In this document: in pieces, positions 8,928 to 18,255 of the stretch
How positions within the stretch are numbered: the first letter of the stretch is position 1
Layout of the letters: each line of letters begins with the position of its first letter
From: UTCFX2 sp002050125
Lineage (GTDB): Bacteria; Chloroflexota; Anaerolineae; Anaerolineales; UBA4823
Length of the DNA stretch: 64,000 nt
Direction: 5' to 3'
NCBI GenBank assembly: GCA_027494035.1
Contig: JAOSJQ010000001.1
Location: 2,418,001-2,482,000 of the forward strand
Program-made: the position numbers and the translations under genes
Notes under the pieces: generated by a model
Told to the model about the DNA's origin: nothing
Databases searched by the model: none
The model's input: only the letters and a program-made list of their open reading frames with translations

Positions 8928-10522
8928 GCTGGCGGGTTTATTTTCTATTGGGTTTGTTTGGCTTTCTCCTGGCATGCGCGATCAGCGCGGCGCAGCATTC
9001 CCCCGGTTATATGGATGCGGACTACTATTACTCGGGCGGGCTGCGCCTGGCGCAGGGGCGCGGGTTTAGCGAGCAGTTGCTTTGGAATTACCTGGACGAC
9101 CCCGCCGGGCTGCCGCACCCCTCGCACGGCTACTGGATGCCGCTGACCTCCATCCTGGCGGCGGGCGGGATGGCGCTGCTGAACCGCCTGGATTTCTTCG
9201 CCGCGCGCCTACCCTTCATCCTTATCGCCGGATTGATCCCGCCGTTGACCGCCGCGTTGGCATGGCGGTTAGCGCGCCGGAAAAACCTGGCGATTCTGGC
9301 GGGCGCGTTCGCGCTCTTCTCCGGTTTCTATCTGCCCTACGTCGCGACCACCGATATTTTCGGGGCATACATGCTGCTGGGAGGCGTGTTTTTCCTGCTC
9401 GTCCCCGCAGAGGCGGGCGCCGCGCAAGCGACCCCGCCGCGAACCTGGATCAATTTCGCCGCGCTGGGGTTGATCGCCGGGCTGATGCACCTCGCCCGGG
9501 CGGATGGGATGATCTGGCTGGTCACCGCGCTGGCAGCCGTCTGGCTGTACTGGCTGAAGCACAAACAAACCGCTCAGCCGGGGTCTGTGTGGCTGAACGG
9601 GCTGGCTTGCGCGGCGGGGTACCTGCTGGTGATGCTGCCCTGGTTCGCCCGCAACCTGGCGGAATTTGGGACGTTCCTCTCTCCGGGGGGCAGCCGCGCG
9701 CTGTGGATCCGCGAATACGACGAGCTGTTCAGCTTTCCCGCCAGCCAGCTTACGCTGGCGCGCTGGTGGGGCGGCGGATTGGGCGCGATCTTGCGCACCC
9801 GTCTGTGGGCGTTCGGTCAGAACCTGCTGAGCACGCTGGCGGTGCAGGCAGAAATCTTTCTGGCGCCGCTCATCTTGCTTGGGATGTGGCGGCTGCGGGC
9901 GGATTTGCGCACCCGGCTGGCGGCGCTGGCTTGGGCGCTCACATTCCTGGCGATGACGCTGCCGTTTCCTTTTCAAGGCGTGCGGGGCGGGTTTTTCCAC
10001 TCCGGTTCGGCGTTGCAGCCCTTTTTTTGGGCGGCTGCTCCCGTGGGGCTGGAGCGCCTGCTGGAATTCGGGTCGCGGCTGCGCGGCTGGCGGATGAGCG
10101 AGGCGCGCCGGTTTTTCGCGATCGGTTTGGTGGCGCTGGCTGTCTGCCTCAGCGCGTTTGTGACCTACAACCGCCTCTTTTCAGCCGGCTCAAATAAAGA
10201 AACCTGGGACGCCTCGAACCGGCGGTATGCAGCCCTGGAAAGCTATTTGCGTGAGACCGGCGCTGCGCCCGCGGAGGTGGTGATGGTCAACAACTCGCCG
10301 GGCTACTTTGCCGCGGCTGGCAGACCGGCGGTCTCGATCCCGTTTGGCGATACACAAACTGTCTGCGCCGCCGCGCAGCGCTACAACGCGGGGTTCCTGT
10401 TGCTCGAGATCGACCAGATCAAAGGCGGCGCGGATCTGTTCGCCGCGCCCGGCGACCGCCTGTGTCTGCGCTACCTCGCCACCTTCGAAGACGTCCGCCT
10501 GTTTGAGATTACGCTGCCATGA
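8924..10522 (+). CDS. GT39-like membrane glycosyltransferase
   Basis: A 532-residue polytopic protein. The first loop has MDADYYYSGGLRLAQGRGFSE, the acidic DxD-like pair and aromatic/Gly pattern expected at the active site of GT-C transferases, followed by HPSHGYWMPLTS. About ten membrane helices follow, then a short C-terminal soluble segment ending VRLFEITLP. It overlaps its neighbours by ATGA on both sides (8924-8927 and 10519-10522), so it belongs to one operon with them. Substrate unknown; a role in surface polysaccharide or protein glycosylation is inferred. Confidence 0.78.
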   Translation: MSWRVYFLLGLFGFLLACAISAAQHSPGYMDADYYYSGGLRLAQGRGFSEQLLWNYLDDPAGLPHPSHGYWMPLTSILAAGGMALLNRLDFFAARLPFILIAGLIPPLTAALAWRLARRKNLAILAGAFALFSGFYLPYVATTDIFGAYMLLGGVFFLLVPAEAGAAQATPPRTWINFAALGLIAGLMHLARADGMIWLVTALAAVWLYWLKHKQTAQPGSVWLNGLACAAGYLLVMLPWFARNLAEFGTFLSPGGSRALWIREYDELFSFPASQLTLARWWGGGLGAILRTRLWAFGQNLLSTLAVQAEIFLAPLILLGMWRLRADLRTRLAALAWALTFLAMTLPFPFQGVRGGFFHSGSALQPFFWAAAPVGLERLLEFGSRLRGWRMSEARRFFAIGLVALAVCLSAFVTYNRLFSAGSNKETWDASNRRYAALESYLRETGAAPAEVVMVNNSPGYFAAAGRPAVSIPFGDTQTVCAAAQRYNAGFLLLEIDQIKGGADLFAAPGDRLCLRYLATFEDVRLFEITLP

Positions 10523-12009
10523 CCCCGATCAGCAAGTTTTTTACGCACAACTTTCGACGCAACCGCCGCATCTGGCTCATTCCGCTCGCCGCGGCGTTCT
10601 CTTTGGGCGGGTATGTCCTCGCCAGCCAGCTCTATTTCAAGATCGGTTTCCCGCTGGACGACGCTTGGATCCACCAGACTTACGCGCGCAACCTGGCGCT
10701 GCGCGGCGATTGGGCGTTTCTGCCGGGTCAGCCGTCCGCCGGCTCGACTTCGCCGCTGTGGACCGTGCTGCTCGTCCCCGGGTTCTGGCTTGGCGCCCAG
10801 CCGCCGATCTGGGCTTTTTTCGTCGGCTGGCTGGCTTTGAGCGCGGTCGGCTGGCTGGGGATGCGCATCCACCAGCGCCTGGCGCCGGCGCCGGCAGCCG
10901 CCGCGCTGGCTGTGGGAATTTTCCTCTGCCTGGAATGGCATCTCGTCTGGGCTGCCACTTCAGGGATGGAAACGCTGCTGTTTGCGGTGATCATCCTGCT
11001 GGTTTTCGACCAGTTGCTGCAGCCAGAGCAGAACTGGCTGCTGCTGGGAATCCTGGCGGGGGCGAGCGTTTGGGTCCGCCCCGATGGGCTGACGCTGCTG
11101 GGACCAGTGGGATTGTGTGCGCTTATGCTGAATCCGACCTGGAAAGGGCGCTTGCGGGCGGCGCTGCTGGTCGCCGCGGGCGCGCTGGCGTGCGCGCTGC
11201 CCTACCTCTTTTTCAACTTGTCCCTGTCCGGCGAGTGGGTGCCGAACACTTTTTTTGCCAAACAAGCGGAATACGCCGTGCTGACCCAGGCGCCGCTGTT
11301 GAACCGGTTTTTACGGCAGTTCAGCCTGGTCTTGATCGGCGCGGGCGTGTTGCTGCTGCCGGGGTTTGTGCTGTTTGTGAGCCGCTCGGTGCGCGAGCGC
11401 CGCTGGTCAGCGCTGGCGCTGGAGATCTGGTTCCTGGGCTTCCTGCTGGTCTACGCGGTGCGCCTGCCGGTGGTTTACCAGCACGGGCGGTATATCATCC
11501 CGGCGCTGCCGGTCTACTTGATCCTGGGGCTGGCGGGGATGACGGGTTGGGTCGGATCTCAGCGCCCGGCGATGTGGCGCAGGGTGATCGGCAGGACCTG
11601 GGCAATTTCACTGGCGATCTTGCTGGCGTCCTTCTGGCTCATTGGAGCGCGCGCTTATGCCCGCGATGTGGCGGTGATCGAAAGCGAGATGGTCGCGGCT
11701 GCGCAATGGATCGCCGGCAACACCCCGCGCGACGCGCTGGTCGCCGCCCATGATATCGGAGCGTTGGGATATTTCGGCGAGCGCAAGCTGGTGGATCTGG
11801 CGGGGCTGGTTTCCCCGGAGGTGATCCCGTTTATGCGGGACGAAAGCTGGCTTACCAGTTATCTCGACCAGAGGGGCGTCAGCTACCTGATGACCTTTCC
11901 GGGCTGGTATCCCGATCTGGTGCGCTCGAAGACGCCGGTCTTTCAAACCCACGGAGAATTCAGCCCGCCTTTGGGCGGCGAAAACATGCAGGTTTATTCC
12001 TGGCGCTGA
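10519..12009 (+). CDS. GT-C fold membrane glycosyltransferase
   Basis: A 496-residue polytopic protein. After a basic N-terminal tail and one helix comes FPLDDAWIHQTYARNLA, with the paired acidic residues of the GT-C catalytic loop. It continues into PSAGSTSPLWT, a pattern common in bacterial family 39-like membrane proteins. Around nine further hydrophobic segments precede a soluble tail (YFGERKLVDLAGLVSPEV). It is the last gene of the overlapping series and starts within the stop of its upstream neighbour. No terminator is obvious before the next promoter at 12030. Confidence 0.77.
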   Translation: MTPISKFFTHNFRRNRRIWLIPLAAAFSLGGYVLASQLYFKIGFPLDDAWIHQTYARNLALRGDWAFLPGQPSAGSTSPLWTVLLVPGFWLGAQPPIWAFFVGWLALSAVGWLGMRIHQRLAPAPAAAALAVGIFLCLEWHLVWAATSGMETLLFAVIILLVFDQLLQPEQNWLLLGILAGASVWVRPDGLTLLGPVGLCALMLNPTWKGRLRAALLVAAGALACALPYLFFNLSLSGEWVPNTFFAKQAEYAVLTQAPLLNRFLRQFSLVLIGAGVLLLPGFVLFVSRSVRERRWSALALEIWFLGFLLVYAVRLPVVYQHGRYIIPALPVYLILGLAGMTGWVGSQRPAMWRRVIGRTWAISLAILLASFWLIGARAYARDVAVIESEMVAAAQWIAGNTPRDALVAAHDIGALGYFGERKLVDLAGLVSPEVIPFMRDESWLTSYLDQRGVSYLMTFPGWYPDLVRSKTPVFQTHGEFSPPLGGENMQVYSWR

Positions 12010-12029
12010 ACCGAGTCGGTTTTTTCGAT

Positions 12030-12058
12030 TTGATTGGAAATTCTACCTGTGCTATACT
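12030..12058 (+). promoter_or_regulatory. Sigma-70 type promoter of the response regulator gene
   Basis: TTGATT at 12030-12035 and TATACT at 12053-12058 are separated by 17 bases, close to consensus. The start codon is 35 bases downstream of the -10. Confidence 0.65.
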
Positions 12059-12092
12059 AGTAATCACAGAACAATCGAGCGAGGCTTCGGAC

Positions 12093-12773
12093 ATGGATAA
12101 GATCAGGGTAGTTATTGTGGATGATCATCCAATTTTCCGCCAGGGAGTCGTCGATTCCTTTTCGCTGGAACCTGATATCGATGTCGTTGCACAGGCTGAC
12201 AGCGGCGAGAAGGGGTTGGAGTTGATTCGCGCGCAACACCCCGATGTCGCCGTCCTGGACATCAACCTGCCCGGGATGAACGGTCAGCAGGTTACGCGCC
12301 AGATCATGGCTGAAAAATTACCGGTGCGGGTCATCCTTCTGACGGCGTACGCCGATGTGGGTCAAAAAATTCAGGGGCTGCTGCAGGGCGCCAACGCCTT
12401 CTGCACCAAAGACATCCAGCCCGAACTGCTGGCGCGGGCGGTGCGCGTCGTGGTCAATGGCAAGTATTGGATCGACCGCCAGGAATATGAGCCGGACGAA
12501 ATCCGCCGGCTGCTGGAGCGCCAGACGAGCGGCGAGGCGTTCGAGCCGGCGGATATCAACAAGATCTCCGAACCGCTGTCCGCGCGTGAAATGGAGATCC
12601 TGACCTACATCACCAAAGGGATGAGCAACAAAGAAATCGCCGCCAACCTGGATATCAGCCACCAGACCGTGAAGAACCATGTCACCTCCATTTTGCACAA
12701 ATTGGGGGTCAACGACCGGACGCAAGCCACGCTGGCGGCATTCAAGTATGGGTGGGTTCGCTTTGACGATTAG
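12093..12773 (+). CDS. NarL/FixJ-family response regulator
   Basis: A 226-residue two-domain regulator. The receiver domain has the acidic pair D10-D11, the phospho-acceptor D56 (VLDINLPG) and a conserved Lys in CTKD. The C-terminal LuxR-type helix-turn-helix reads LSAREMEILTYITKGMSNKE and continues into HQTVKNHVTSILHKLGV. ATG 12093 is preferred over the upstream in-frame GTG/ATG because MDKIRVVIVDDH begins the receiver fold directly and a GAGG lies upstream. The kinase gene follows after 23 bases, so it is the likely cognate partner. Its position just upstream of the Flp pilin gene suggests, but does not prove, control of pilus expression. Confidence 0.9.
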   Translation: MDKIRVVIVDDHPIFRQGVVDSFSLEPDIDVVAQADSGEKGLELIRAQHPDVAVLDINLPGMNGQQVTRQIMAEKLPVRVILLTAYADVGQKIQGLLQGANAFCTKDIQPELLARAVRVVVNGKYWIDRQEYEPDEIRRLLERQTSGEAFEPADINKISEPLSAREMEILTYITKGMSNKEIAANLDISHQTVKNHVTSILHKLGVNDRTQATLAAFKYGWVRFDD

Positions 12774-12796
12774 GCTATCTTTCTGGAGATGAACGC

Positions 12797-13867
12797 ATGA
12801 GACGCGGAATGGCTTCGCAAGACGAAGACGCTGAGATCTGGAACGCCCTCAAAGAACAGATTCGGACAGATCTCGAGCAGAGGAAACGGGACCTCAAAGA
12901 AATCTCCCTCATGCTCGAACAGAGCCAGATCGAGATGAACAAGCTGACCCAGAGGAACGCCTCGATCACCGCCCACCTGCAGCAGGTGCAGTCGCAGTTC
13001 GAAACCATGCCCCGCGAGGACATCCGCATGGCGTACAACTCCGCCTTGGATGCCCAGCAGCGGCTGTTTGTGATGCGCGGGCAGGTCGAAAAATTACAGA
13101 GCGACCAGAACCATCTTTCCGAACACATCACCCTGATGGAGCGCATACACGATGCGATGGAGGGCGGGCTGATCGGCGGTCCATCCGGGCGGGGGGACGG
13201 TTCGGCGGCTAAAGAGGTGGAAATGCTGATCCAGGCGCAGGAAGGCGAACGGCTGCGGCTTTCGCGCCAGATGCACGACGGCCCGGCGCAGGCGCTCTCC
13301 AATTTTATTCTGCAAACCGAGATCGCCATGCGCTTGTTCGATCTTGACGCCGTAAAAGCCAAAGCCGAGTTGGAAAATTTGAAACTTGCCGCCACTTCGA
13401 CTTTTCAAAAAGTGCGCGATTACATCTTTGAACTGCGCCCGATGATGCTGGATGACCTGGGCTTGGTGCCGACCCTCAAGCGCTACGTGGACATCGTCAG
13501 GGATGAAACCAGAATCGACGTCCGCTTGCTGCTCACCGGTAAGGAGCGCCGCCTGGAGGCGTATCAGGAGGTCATGATTTTCCGCGCAATCCAGGAGCTG
13601 CTGTACAACACCACGCGCCACGCCCAGGCGAATTCGGCAAAGGTCCAATTAGATATCGGTGAATCCGCCGTTAAAGTGGTGGTAGACGACGACGGGCGCG
13701 GCTACGACACAGCCATCATCGACCAGGGGGGAGGGATGGGGCTGAAAGTCATCCGCGACCGCGTGGAGATGATGGGGGGTAAAGTCGAAATAGACAGCGT
13801 GATTGGACAGGGGAGCCGGGCGATTTTCGAACTGCCTATCCTGGAGCGAACTGGGATTACCCAGTGA
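12797..13867 (+). CDS. DegS/NarX-type sensor histidine kinase, cytosolic
   Basis: A 356-residue protein without membrane segments. Residues about 15-120 are predicted coiled coil. A HisKA_3 dimerisation domain follows with the phospho-acceptor H160 in SRQMHDGPAQALSN, then an HATPase_c domain with the N-box (ELLYNTTRHA), DDGRGYD and GMGLKVIRDRVEMMGG. This architecture matches the DegS class, whose partners are NarL-type regulators, which is exactly what the upstream gene encodes. The input signal is not evident; the long coiled coil may sense through a partner protein. It is co-transcribed with 12093-12773. Confidence 0.9.
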   Translation: MRRGMASQDEDAEIWNALKEQIRTDLEQRKRDLKEISLMLEQSQIEMNKLTQRNASITAHLQQVQSQFETMPREDIRMAYNSALDAQQRLFVMRGQVEKLQSDQNHLSEHITLMERIHDAMEGGLIGGPSGRGDGSAAKEVEMLIQAQEGERLRLSRQMHDGPAQALSNFILQTEIAMRLFDLDAVKAKAELENLKLAATSTFQKVRDYIFELRPMMLDDLGLVPTLKRYVDIVRDETRIDVRLLLTGKERRLEAYQEVMIFRAIQELLYNTTRHAQANSAKVQLDIGESAVKVVVDDDGRGYDTAIIDQGGGMGLKVIRDRVEMMGGKVEIDSVIGQGSRAIFELPILERTGITQ

Positions 13868-13980
13868 TCATCGAACCGAATATCTCAATAACTTCCCCCT
13901 TGCCTTTGAGTTCTGGCATAGATATTGCAATTATTCAAAATGATACGTAATAGTTTGCAGAACTGCAAGGCTTAAACATA

Positions 13981-14009
13981 TTGCATTTTTTATGAAAACT
14001 GCATATAAT
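13981..14009 (+). promoter_or_regulatory. Promoter of the Flp pilin gene
   Basis: TTGCAT at 13981-13986 and a perfect TATAAT at 14004-14009 have a 17-base spacer. The start codon is 55 bases downstream, behind a strong AAGGAGG at about 14048-14055. Confidence 0.7.
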
Positions 14010-14064
14010 TTATTCAAGCTCGCAAGAACAAGTGAGGCACTTCGAAGGAAAGGAGGAAAATCCC

Positions 14065-14211
14065 ATGTTATTCGCTCCGAAAGAAAAAGGACAGGGCCTG
14101 GTCGAATATGCGTTGATTCTTGTTTTGGTCGCGATTGTTGTAATTGTTATTCTTGCTCTACTCGGCCCCGCGATCGGCAACGTATTCAGCACCATCATGA
14201 ACGCCATCTAA
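14065..14211 (+). CDS. flp: Flp/Fap-type major pilin, class III signal peptide
   Basis: A 48-codon gene preceded by a strong AAGGAGG. The product begins MLFAPKEKGQGLVEYALILV. It has the Flp cleavage signature: Gly9 at position -1, then QGLVEY with Glu and Tyr at +5 and +6, followed by a single long hydrophobic stretch. Cleavage after Gly9 would leave a mature pilin of 39 residues. It is the structural subunit of the type IVb (Tad) pilus assembled by the genes downstream. A strong promoter and a terminator flank it, so it can be expressed above the assembly genes. Confidence 0.92.
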   Translation: MLFAPKEKGQGLVEYALILVLVAIVVIVILALLGPAIGNVFSTIMNAI

Positions 14212-14274
14212 GCGGCGCGACCCAACCGGCTCGACCGGCTCAGGTCGTGGAAATTCGTGCAATTCAATTGGGAG

Positions 14275-14307
14275 ATAGGCCTTGCTTATTAGCAAGGCCT
14301 ATTTTCG
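14275..14307 (+). terminator. Rho-independent terminator after flp
   Basis: A perfect 12-bp stem (ATAGGCCTTGCT / AGCAAGGCCTAT) with a TATT loop, followed by TTTCGTC. It lies between flp and cpaB, which suggests partial termination that keeps pilin mRNA in excess. Confidence 0.85.
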
Positions 14308-14414
14308 TCAAATTCTGGTAAGATTTCATGAGAATTCTCAACTTAACTTGACAAAACCCTCATGAAGTGTATGATTAGTTTAAATTTTTCTCATCTGCAT
14401 ACCTGGAGGATAGC

Positions 14415-15506
14415 ATGAGGCGTGGGCGATTACTAATCCTTTTAGCGCTGGTTATCTTATTAGGTTTGGTTGCAGTGCTTGTGGTCTATCGCTTTTTCCT
14501 GGCGAAGCCACAGGAAGCCGTGCAGCCAACCCAACCCCCTCCGGTAGAAATTTTGATGATCTCTCAAAATATCTCCAAAGGGACCGAACTGAATAGTGAG
14601 ATGCTGGCTTCGATACCGTGGCAACAAAGCGCGCTTGCTCCAGGTATGTATCGAGCCGGGCAGATCAACGAAGCTATCGGACGAGTCGTTAAGTTTGATG
14701 TTTCTGCCGGCACGCCGCTGTTGACCTCGATGCTGTTATCCGAAGGCGAAACCATCTCCCAGGCGGGCTCGCCCTGGTCGCTCAGCATTCCAAAGGGCAT
14801 GGTCGCGGTTTCGATTCCGGTCAGCCGCCTGTCGAGTGTTTCATACGCGCCGCGCCCGGGGGATCATGTCAATGTGATTGCGTCCTTCCTTTTCGTGGAC
14901 GTGGACACGGACTTCCAGTCCATCCTGCCAAGCTCCAGCGGAACGGTGATCGCCGCAGGTCCTCCCGATCCGGTGACGGGCACCCGCAATCCGCTCACCG
15001 TCGAGATTGCCGGCGGCGTATACGGCAGAACGATCATCGACCCGGTGTTGGGTCAGGCGGTATTCTTGCTGCCGAGCGAGGCGCAGCGCCCGCGGATGGT
15101 CAGCCATATGCTTCTTCAGGATGTGGTGGTGCTCAACGTGGGTGATTTCCCGCTCACAGACGCCGCAGCCCAGGCGCAAGCCGAGCCGACGCCGGCGCCT
15201 GCCGAAGGTCAGGCGCCGCCGCCTCCACCCGTGCCGAATGTGATCACCTTAATCGTCCGCCCGCAAGATGCGGTGACGCTGAACTTCATGCTGTTAACCC
15301 AGATGCGCCCAGAGGCAGCGACCCAGCTTTCATTGGCGCTGCGCGCCGGGGACGATAACTCACGCGAGAACACGCTGCCAGTGACGCTGGGCTTCTTGCT
15401 GGAACAGTACCAGATCCCGGTTCCGGCAAAACTGCCCTACAGCCTGAACCCCAGGATCGATAATCTGACGCCGCTGCCGCTGCCCGCGGCCCAGCCGACC
15501 CAATAG
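14415..15506 (+). CDS. cpaB: Flp pilus assembly protein CpaB/RcpC
   Basis: A 363-residue protein with one N-terminal membrane helix (about residues 5-27). A SAF-like domain follows (ISKGTELNSEMLASIPWQ, VVKFDVSAGTPLLTSML) and then the RcpC region (VSIPVSRLSSVSYAPRPGDH). A proline- and alanine-rich spacer at about 255-280 precedes a final conserved block (VTLIVRPQDAVTLNF-like). CpaB proteins sit in the envelope and help organise the Tad pilus, interacting with the secretin in Gram-negatives; no secretin is present here. The gene starts 24 bases upstream of cpaE's neighbourhood and shares its strand. Confidence 0.88.
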   Translation: MRRGRLLILLALVILLGLVAVLVVYRFFLAKPQEAVQPTQPPPVEILMISQNISKGTELNSEMLASIPWQQSALAPGMYRAGQINEAIGRVVKFDVSAGTPLLTSMLLSEGETISQAGSPWSLSIPKGMVAVSIPVSRLSSVSYAPRPGDHVNVIASFLFVDVDTDFQSILPSSSGTVIAAGPPDPVTGTRNPLTVEIAGGVYGRTIIDPVLGQAVFLLPSEAQRPRMVSHMLLQDVVVLNVGDFPLTDAAAQAQAEPTPAPAEGQAPPPPPVPNVITLIVRPQDAVTLNFMLLTQMRPEAATQLSLALRAGDDNSRENTLPVTLGFLLEQYQIPVPAKLPYSLNPRIDNLTPLPLPAAQPTQ

Positions 15507-15530
15507 CAGGCGATCTGACGGAGAGCGTTC

Positions 15531-16775
15531 ATGGCAAGTGATGATGACAAAATCCGGGTGTTGATCGTTGGCGACGTAGCCGAGACCCGGGAGAACATTC
15601 GCAAACTGCTGCAGTTCGAAGGCGACCTGGAAGTCGTCGGAGCCGAGGGCTCTGGACGCGCGGGGATCGAAGCCTCGAAGGCGCTAAAGCCGGATGTTGT
15701 CCTGATGGACATTAACATGCCGGATATGGATGGCATCACTGCCACCGAATTAATCCGCAAACAAAACGCTGCCACCCAGATCGTAATCCTTTCGGTCCAG
15801 GGGGATCCGAACTATATGCGGCGCGCCATGCTGGCGGGCGCGCGGGACTTTCTGACCAAACCGCCGGCGCTGGATGAGCTCACCTCGGCGATCCGGCGGG
15901 CGGGCAAAATGGCGCATGATGAGCGCGCCAAGGTGGCGGCTCTCCCCGGTTTGCTTGGCGGAGCGGGCGGAGCGGGCGGCGCGGCTCTGGGGCTGGGTAA
16001 GACGATCGTGGTTTACGGTCCCAAGGGGGGGAATGGGGCAACGACGATCGCCGTCAACCTGGCGGTTGCCCTGAAAAACGAGGAAACGCCGATCGCGTTG
16101 GTGGACGCCAACCTTCAATTTGGGGACATCGCGGTTTTCCTCAACGAACAGGTTAGAAATACCGTTTTAGACCTGGCGCCGCGCGCCGACGAACTGGATG
16201 TGGAAGTCGTGCAAAATGTGATGATCAACCACGCGCCCACCGGGATAAAAATCCTGGCTGCGCCCGTGCGACCCGAGTACGCCGAAAATGTGAGCGGAGA
16301 CCAGTTCGGGCAATTGCTTAAGTTCTTGCGCACCATGTTCGCGTATGTGATCATTGACGCCTCCTCGACCCTGACCGACGTCGTCCTTTCGGCGATGGAA
16401 TCCTGCGATATCTTGATCCTGGTTACCACCCAGGAGATTCCGGCGATTAAAAACGCCCGCTTGTTCCTGGATCTGGTCAACGTGCTGGGCATCGATCGCA
16501 AGCGCATCATCTTGACTATGAACCGTTTTGATAAACGCATCGGGATCACGCCAGAAAAGATCGGTGAGAGTTTCAAGCACGAGGTTTCAGTTGTGATACC
16601 ATTCGAGGACCGGGTTGTGGTGCCGTCCGTGAACCGCGGCGTGCCCTTCATGCTGGGCGACCGCACCCGTCCAATCGCACGCAGTATATTAATGCTCGCC
16701 GAAAAGGTGCGCACGCGCCTGACCGAGTTGGCTCAACAAACCGAGGAGAAGGCTGCGGCAAGCGGAAAAAAGTAA
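15531..16775 (+). CDS. cpaE: CpaE/TadZ: receiver domain fused to a MinD-like ATPase
   Basis: A 414-residue protein. Residues about 7-125 form a receiver domain with a candidate phospho-Asp (LMDINMPDMDG) and Lys (FLTKPPA); the usual first acidic pair is partly replaced (VGDVAE). From about 160 on there is a MinD/ParA-type ATPase with the deviant Walker A PKGGNGATT, in which the second signature Lys is Ala, as is usual for CpaE/TadZ. TadZ proteins place the pilus machine at a cell site. It lies between cpaB and cpaF. The receiver looks more complete than in many TadZ proteins, so it may be phosphorylated. Confidence 0.9.
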   Translation: MASDDDKIRVLIVGDVAETRENIRKLLQFEGDLEVVGAEGSGRAGIEASKALKPDVVLMDINMPDMDGITATELIRKQNAATQIVILSVQGDPNYMRRAMLAGARDFLTKPPALDELTSAIRRAGKMAHDERAKVAALPGLLGGAGGAGGAALGLGKTIVVYGPKGGNGATTIAVNLAVALKNEETPIALVDANLQFGDIAVFLNEQVRNTVLDLAPRADELDVEVVQNVMINHAPTGIKILAAPVRPEYAENVSGDQFGQLLKFLRTMFAYVIIDASSTLTDVVLSAMESCDILILVTTQEIPAIKNARLFLDLVNVLGIDRKRIILTMNRFDKRIGITPEKIGESFKHEVSVVIPFEDRVVVPSVNRGVPFMLGDRTRPIARSILMLAEKVRTRLTELAQQTEEKAAASGKK

Positions 16776-16802
16776 GCAATGTTTTTATTGGAGGTATAAC
16801 CA

Positions 16803-18227
16803 ATGTCGCTGCTCAAACGGATCGAACAAGGTCAAGGCAAAGCTGCCCCGTCCAGTTCAACTGGTGAAAACGGCAGCGCCGCCGCGTCAACCGGTCAACA
16901 GAAACTGGTCAACATCCAGGCGCGCCGGGTGGTGCCGCCGGGCGTCAGCGCCCAGAAGGACACCTATCTGGACCTCAAGACGCGCGTGCAGAACCGCCTG
17001 CTGGCTGAGCTCGACCCTACGATGGATATCAGCCGGGTTAACGATGTGCGGGCGACCATTCAGGAATTGTTCGATCAGGTTTTGGCTGAAGAGAACATCG
17101 TCCTGACCCGCCCGGAAAGGCACCGGCTGTACGAGCAAATTGCGGCAGAGATTCTCGGGTTCGGTCCCTTGCAGCCACTGTTGGAAGACGAAACCATCAC
17201 CGAAGTGATGGTGAACGGCGCCAAAAACATCTATATTGAGCGGGCGGGCAAGCTGGCGCGCGTGCCCATGACGTTCGAAAGCGACGAGCACGTCATGCGC
17301 ATCATCGACCGGATCGTTGCTCCGCTGGGTCGCCGGATCGATGAGTCGAGCCCCTACGTCGATGCGCGCTTGCCAGATGGCTCGCGTGTGAACGCCGTCA
17401 TCCCGCCCATTTCGCTGGTCGGACCGGTGCTGACGATCCGTAAATTCTTCAAAACCCCGATCACCATCGAGCAGTTGATTCAATTCGGCTCGATCACGGC
17501 GGAAGCGCTGCAATTCTTGAAAGCCTGCGTCGAATCGAGATTGAACATTATCATCTCGGGCGGTACCGGTTCCGGAAAAACTACCTTTTTAAACATTCTC
17601 TCCCAGTTCATCCCATCGGATGAGCGGATCGTCACGATCGAAAACGCCGCCGAGCTTCAACTGCGCCAAGAGCACGTCGTAACGCTCGAATCCCGCCCAC
17701 CCAACATCGAAGGCAGAGGCGAGATCACCATCCGGCAATTGGTGATTAACGCCTTGCGTATGCGCCCCGACCGGATTATCGTCGGCGAGATCCGCGACGA
17801 AGCGGCGATCGATATGCTCCAGGCGATGAACACCGGTCACGACGGCTCGATGACCACGGCGCACTCCAACAGCCCGCGCGACACCCTGGCGCGCCTCGAA
17901 ACGATGACCATGATGGCGGGGATGGATTTGCCCGCCCGAGCCATCCGCGAGCAGATTTCATCCGCGATCGATGTGGTCGTCCACCAGGAGCGTCTGCGCG
18001 ACGGCAGCCGGAAAATCGTCAACGTCACCGAAGTGAGCGGCATGGAAGGCGACGTGATTACGATGACCGATATCTTCATGTTCGAGCAAACGGGTTATGA
18101 AAATGGAAAGGTCGTGGGGCGTTTGCGCCCAACCGGTTTACGTCCGAAGTTTATCGATAAAATCGAAGCCTCCGGCATCCATTTGCCCGCATCGATTTTT
18201 GGAATCGGCGACCGGCGGCGGTATTAA
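16803..18227 (+). CDS. cpaF: Tad pilus assembly ATPase CpaF/TadA
   Basis: A 474-residue type II/IV secretion ATPase. An N-terminal helical domain (about 50-150) precedes the conserved block PLLEDETITEVMVNGAKNIY. The Walker A SGGTGSGKTT is at about residues 250-259, the Asp box around 300 and the Walker B RIIVGEIRDEAAIDML at about 323-338, followed by the His box region (TGHDGSMTTAHSNSP). It is the hexameric cytosolic motor that drives Flp pilus assembly (and perhaps retraction) with TadB and TadC. A Shine-Dalgarno-like GGAGG precedes ATG 16803. Confidence 0.96.
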   Translation: MSLLKRIEQGQGKAAPSSSTGENGSAAASTGQQKLVNIQARRVVPPGVSAQKDTYLDLKTRVQNRLLAELDPTMDISRVNDVRATIQELFDQVLAEENIVLTRPERHRLYEQIAAEILGFGPLQPLLEDETITEVMVNGAKNIYIERAGKLARVPMTFESDEHVMRIIDRIVAPLGRRIDESSPYVDARLPDGSRVNAVIPPISLVGPVLTIRKFFKTPITIEQLIQFGSITAEALQFLKACVESRLNIIISGGTGSGKTTFLNILSQFIPSDERIVTIENAAELQLRQEHVVTLESRPPNIEGRGEITIRQLVINALRMRPDRIIVGEIRDEAAIDMLQAMNTGHDGSMTTAHSNSPRDTLARLETMTMMAGMDLPARAIREQISSAIDVVVHQERLRDGSRKIVNVTEVSGMEGDVITMTDIFMFEQTGYENGKVVGRLRPTGLRPKFIDKIEASGIHLPASIFGIGDRRRY

Positions 18228-18255
18228 TCGTACGAATTAGGAAGAGGTTACCCCG

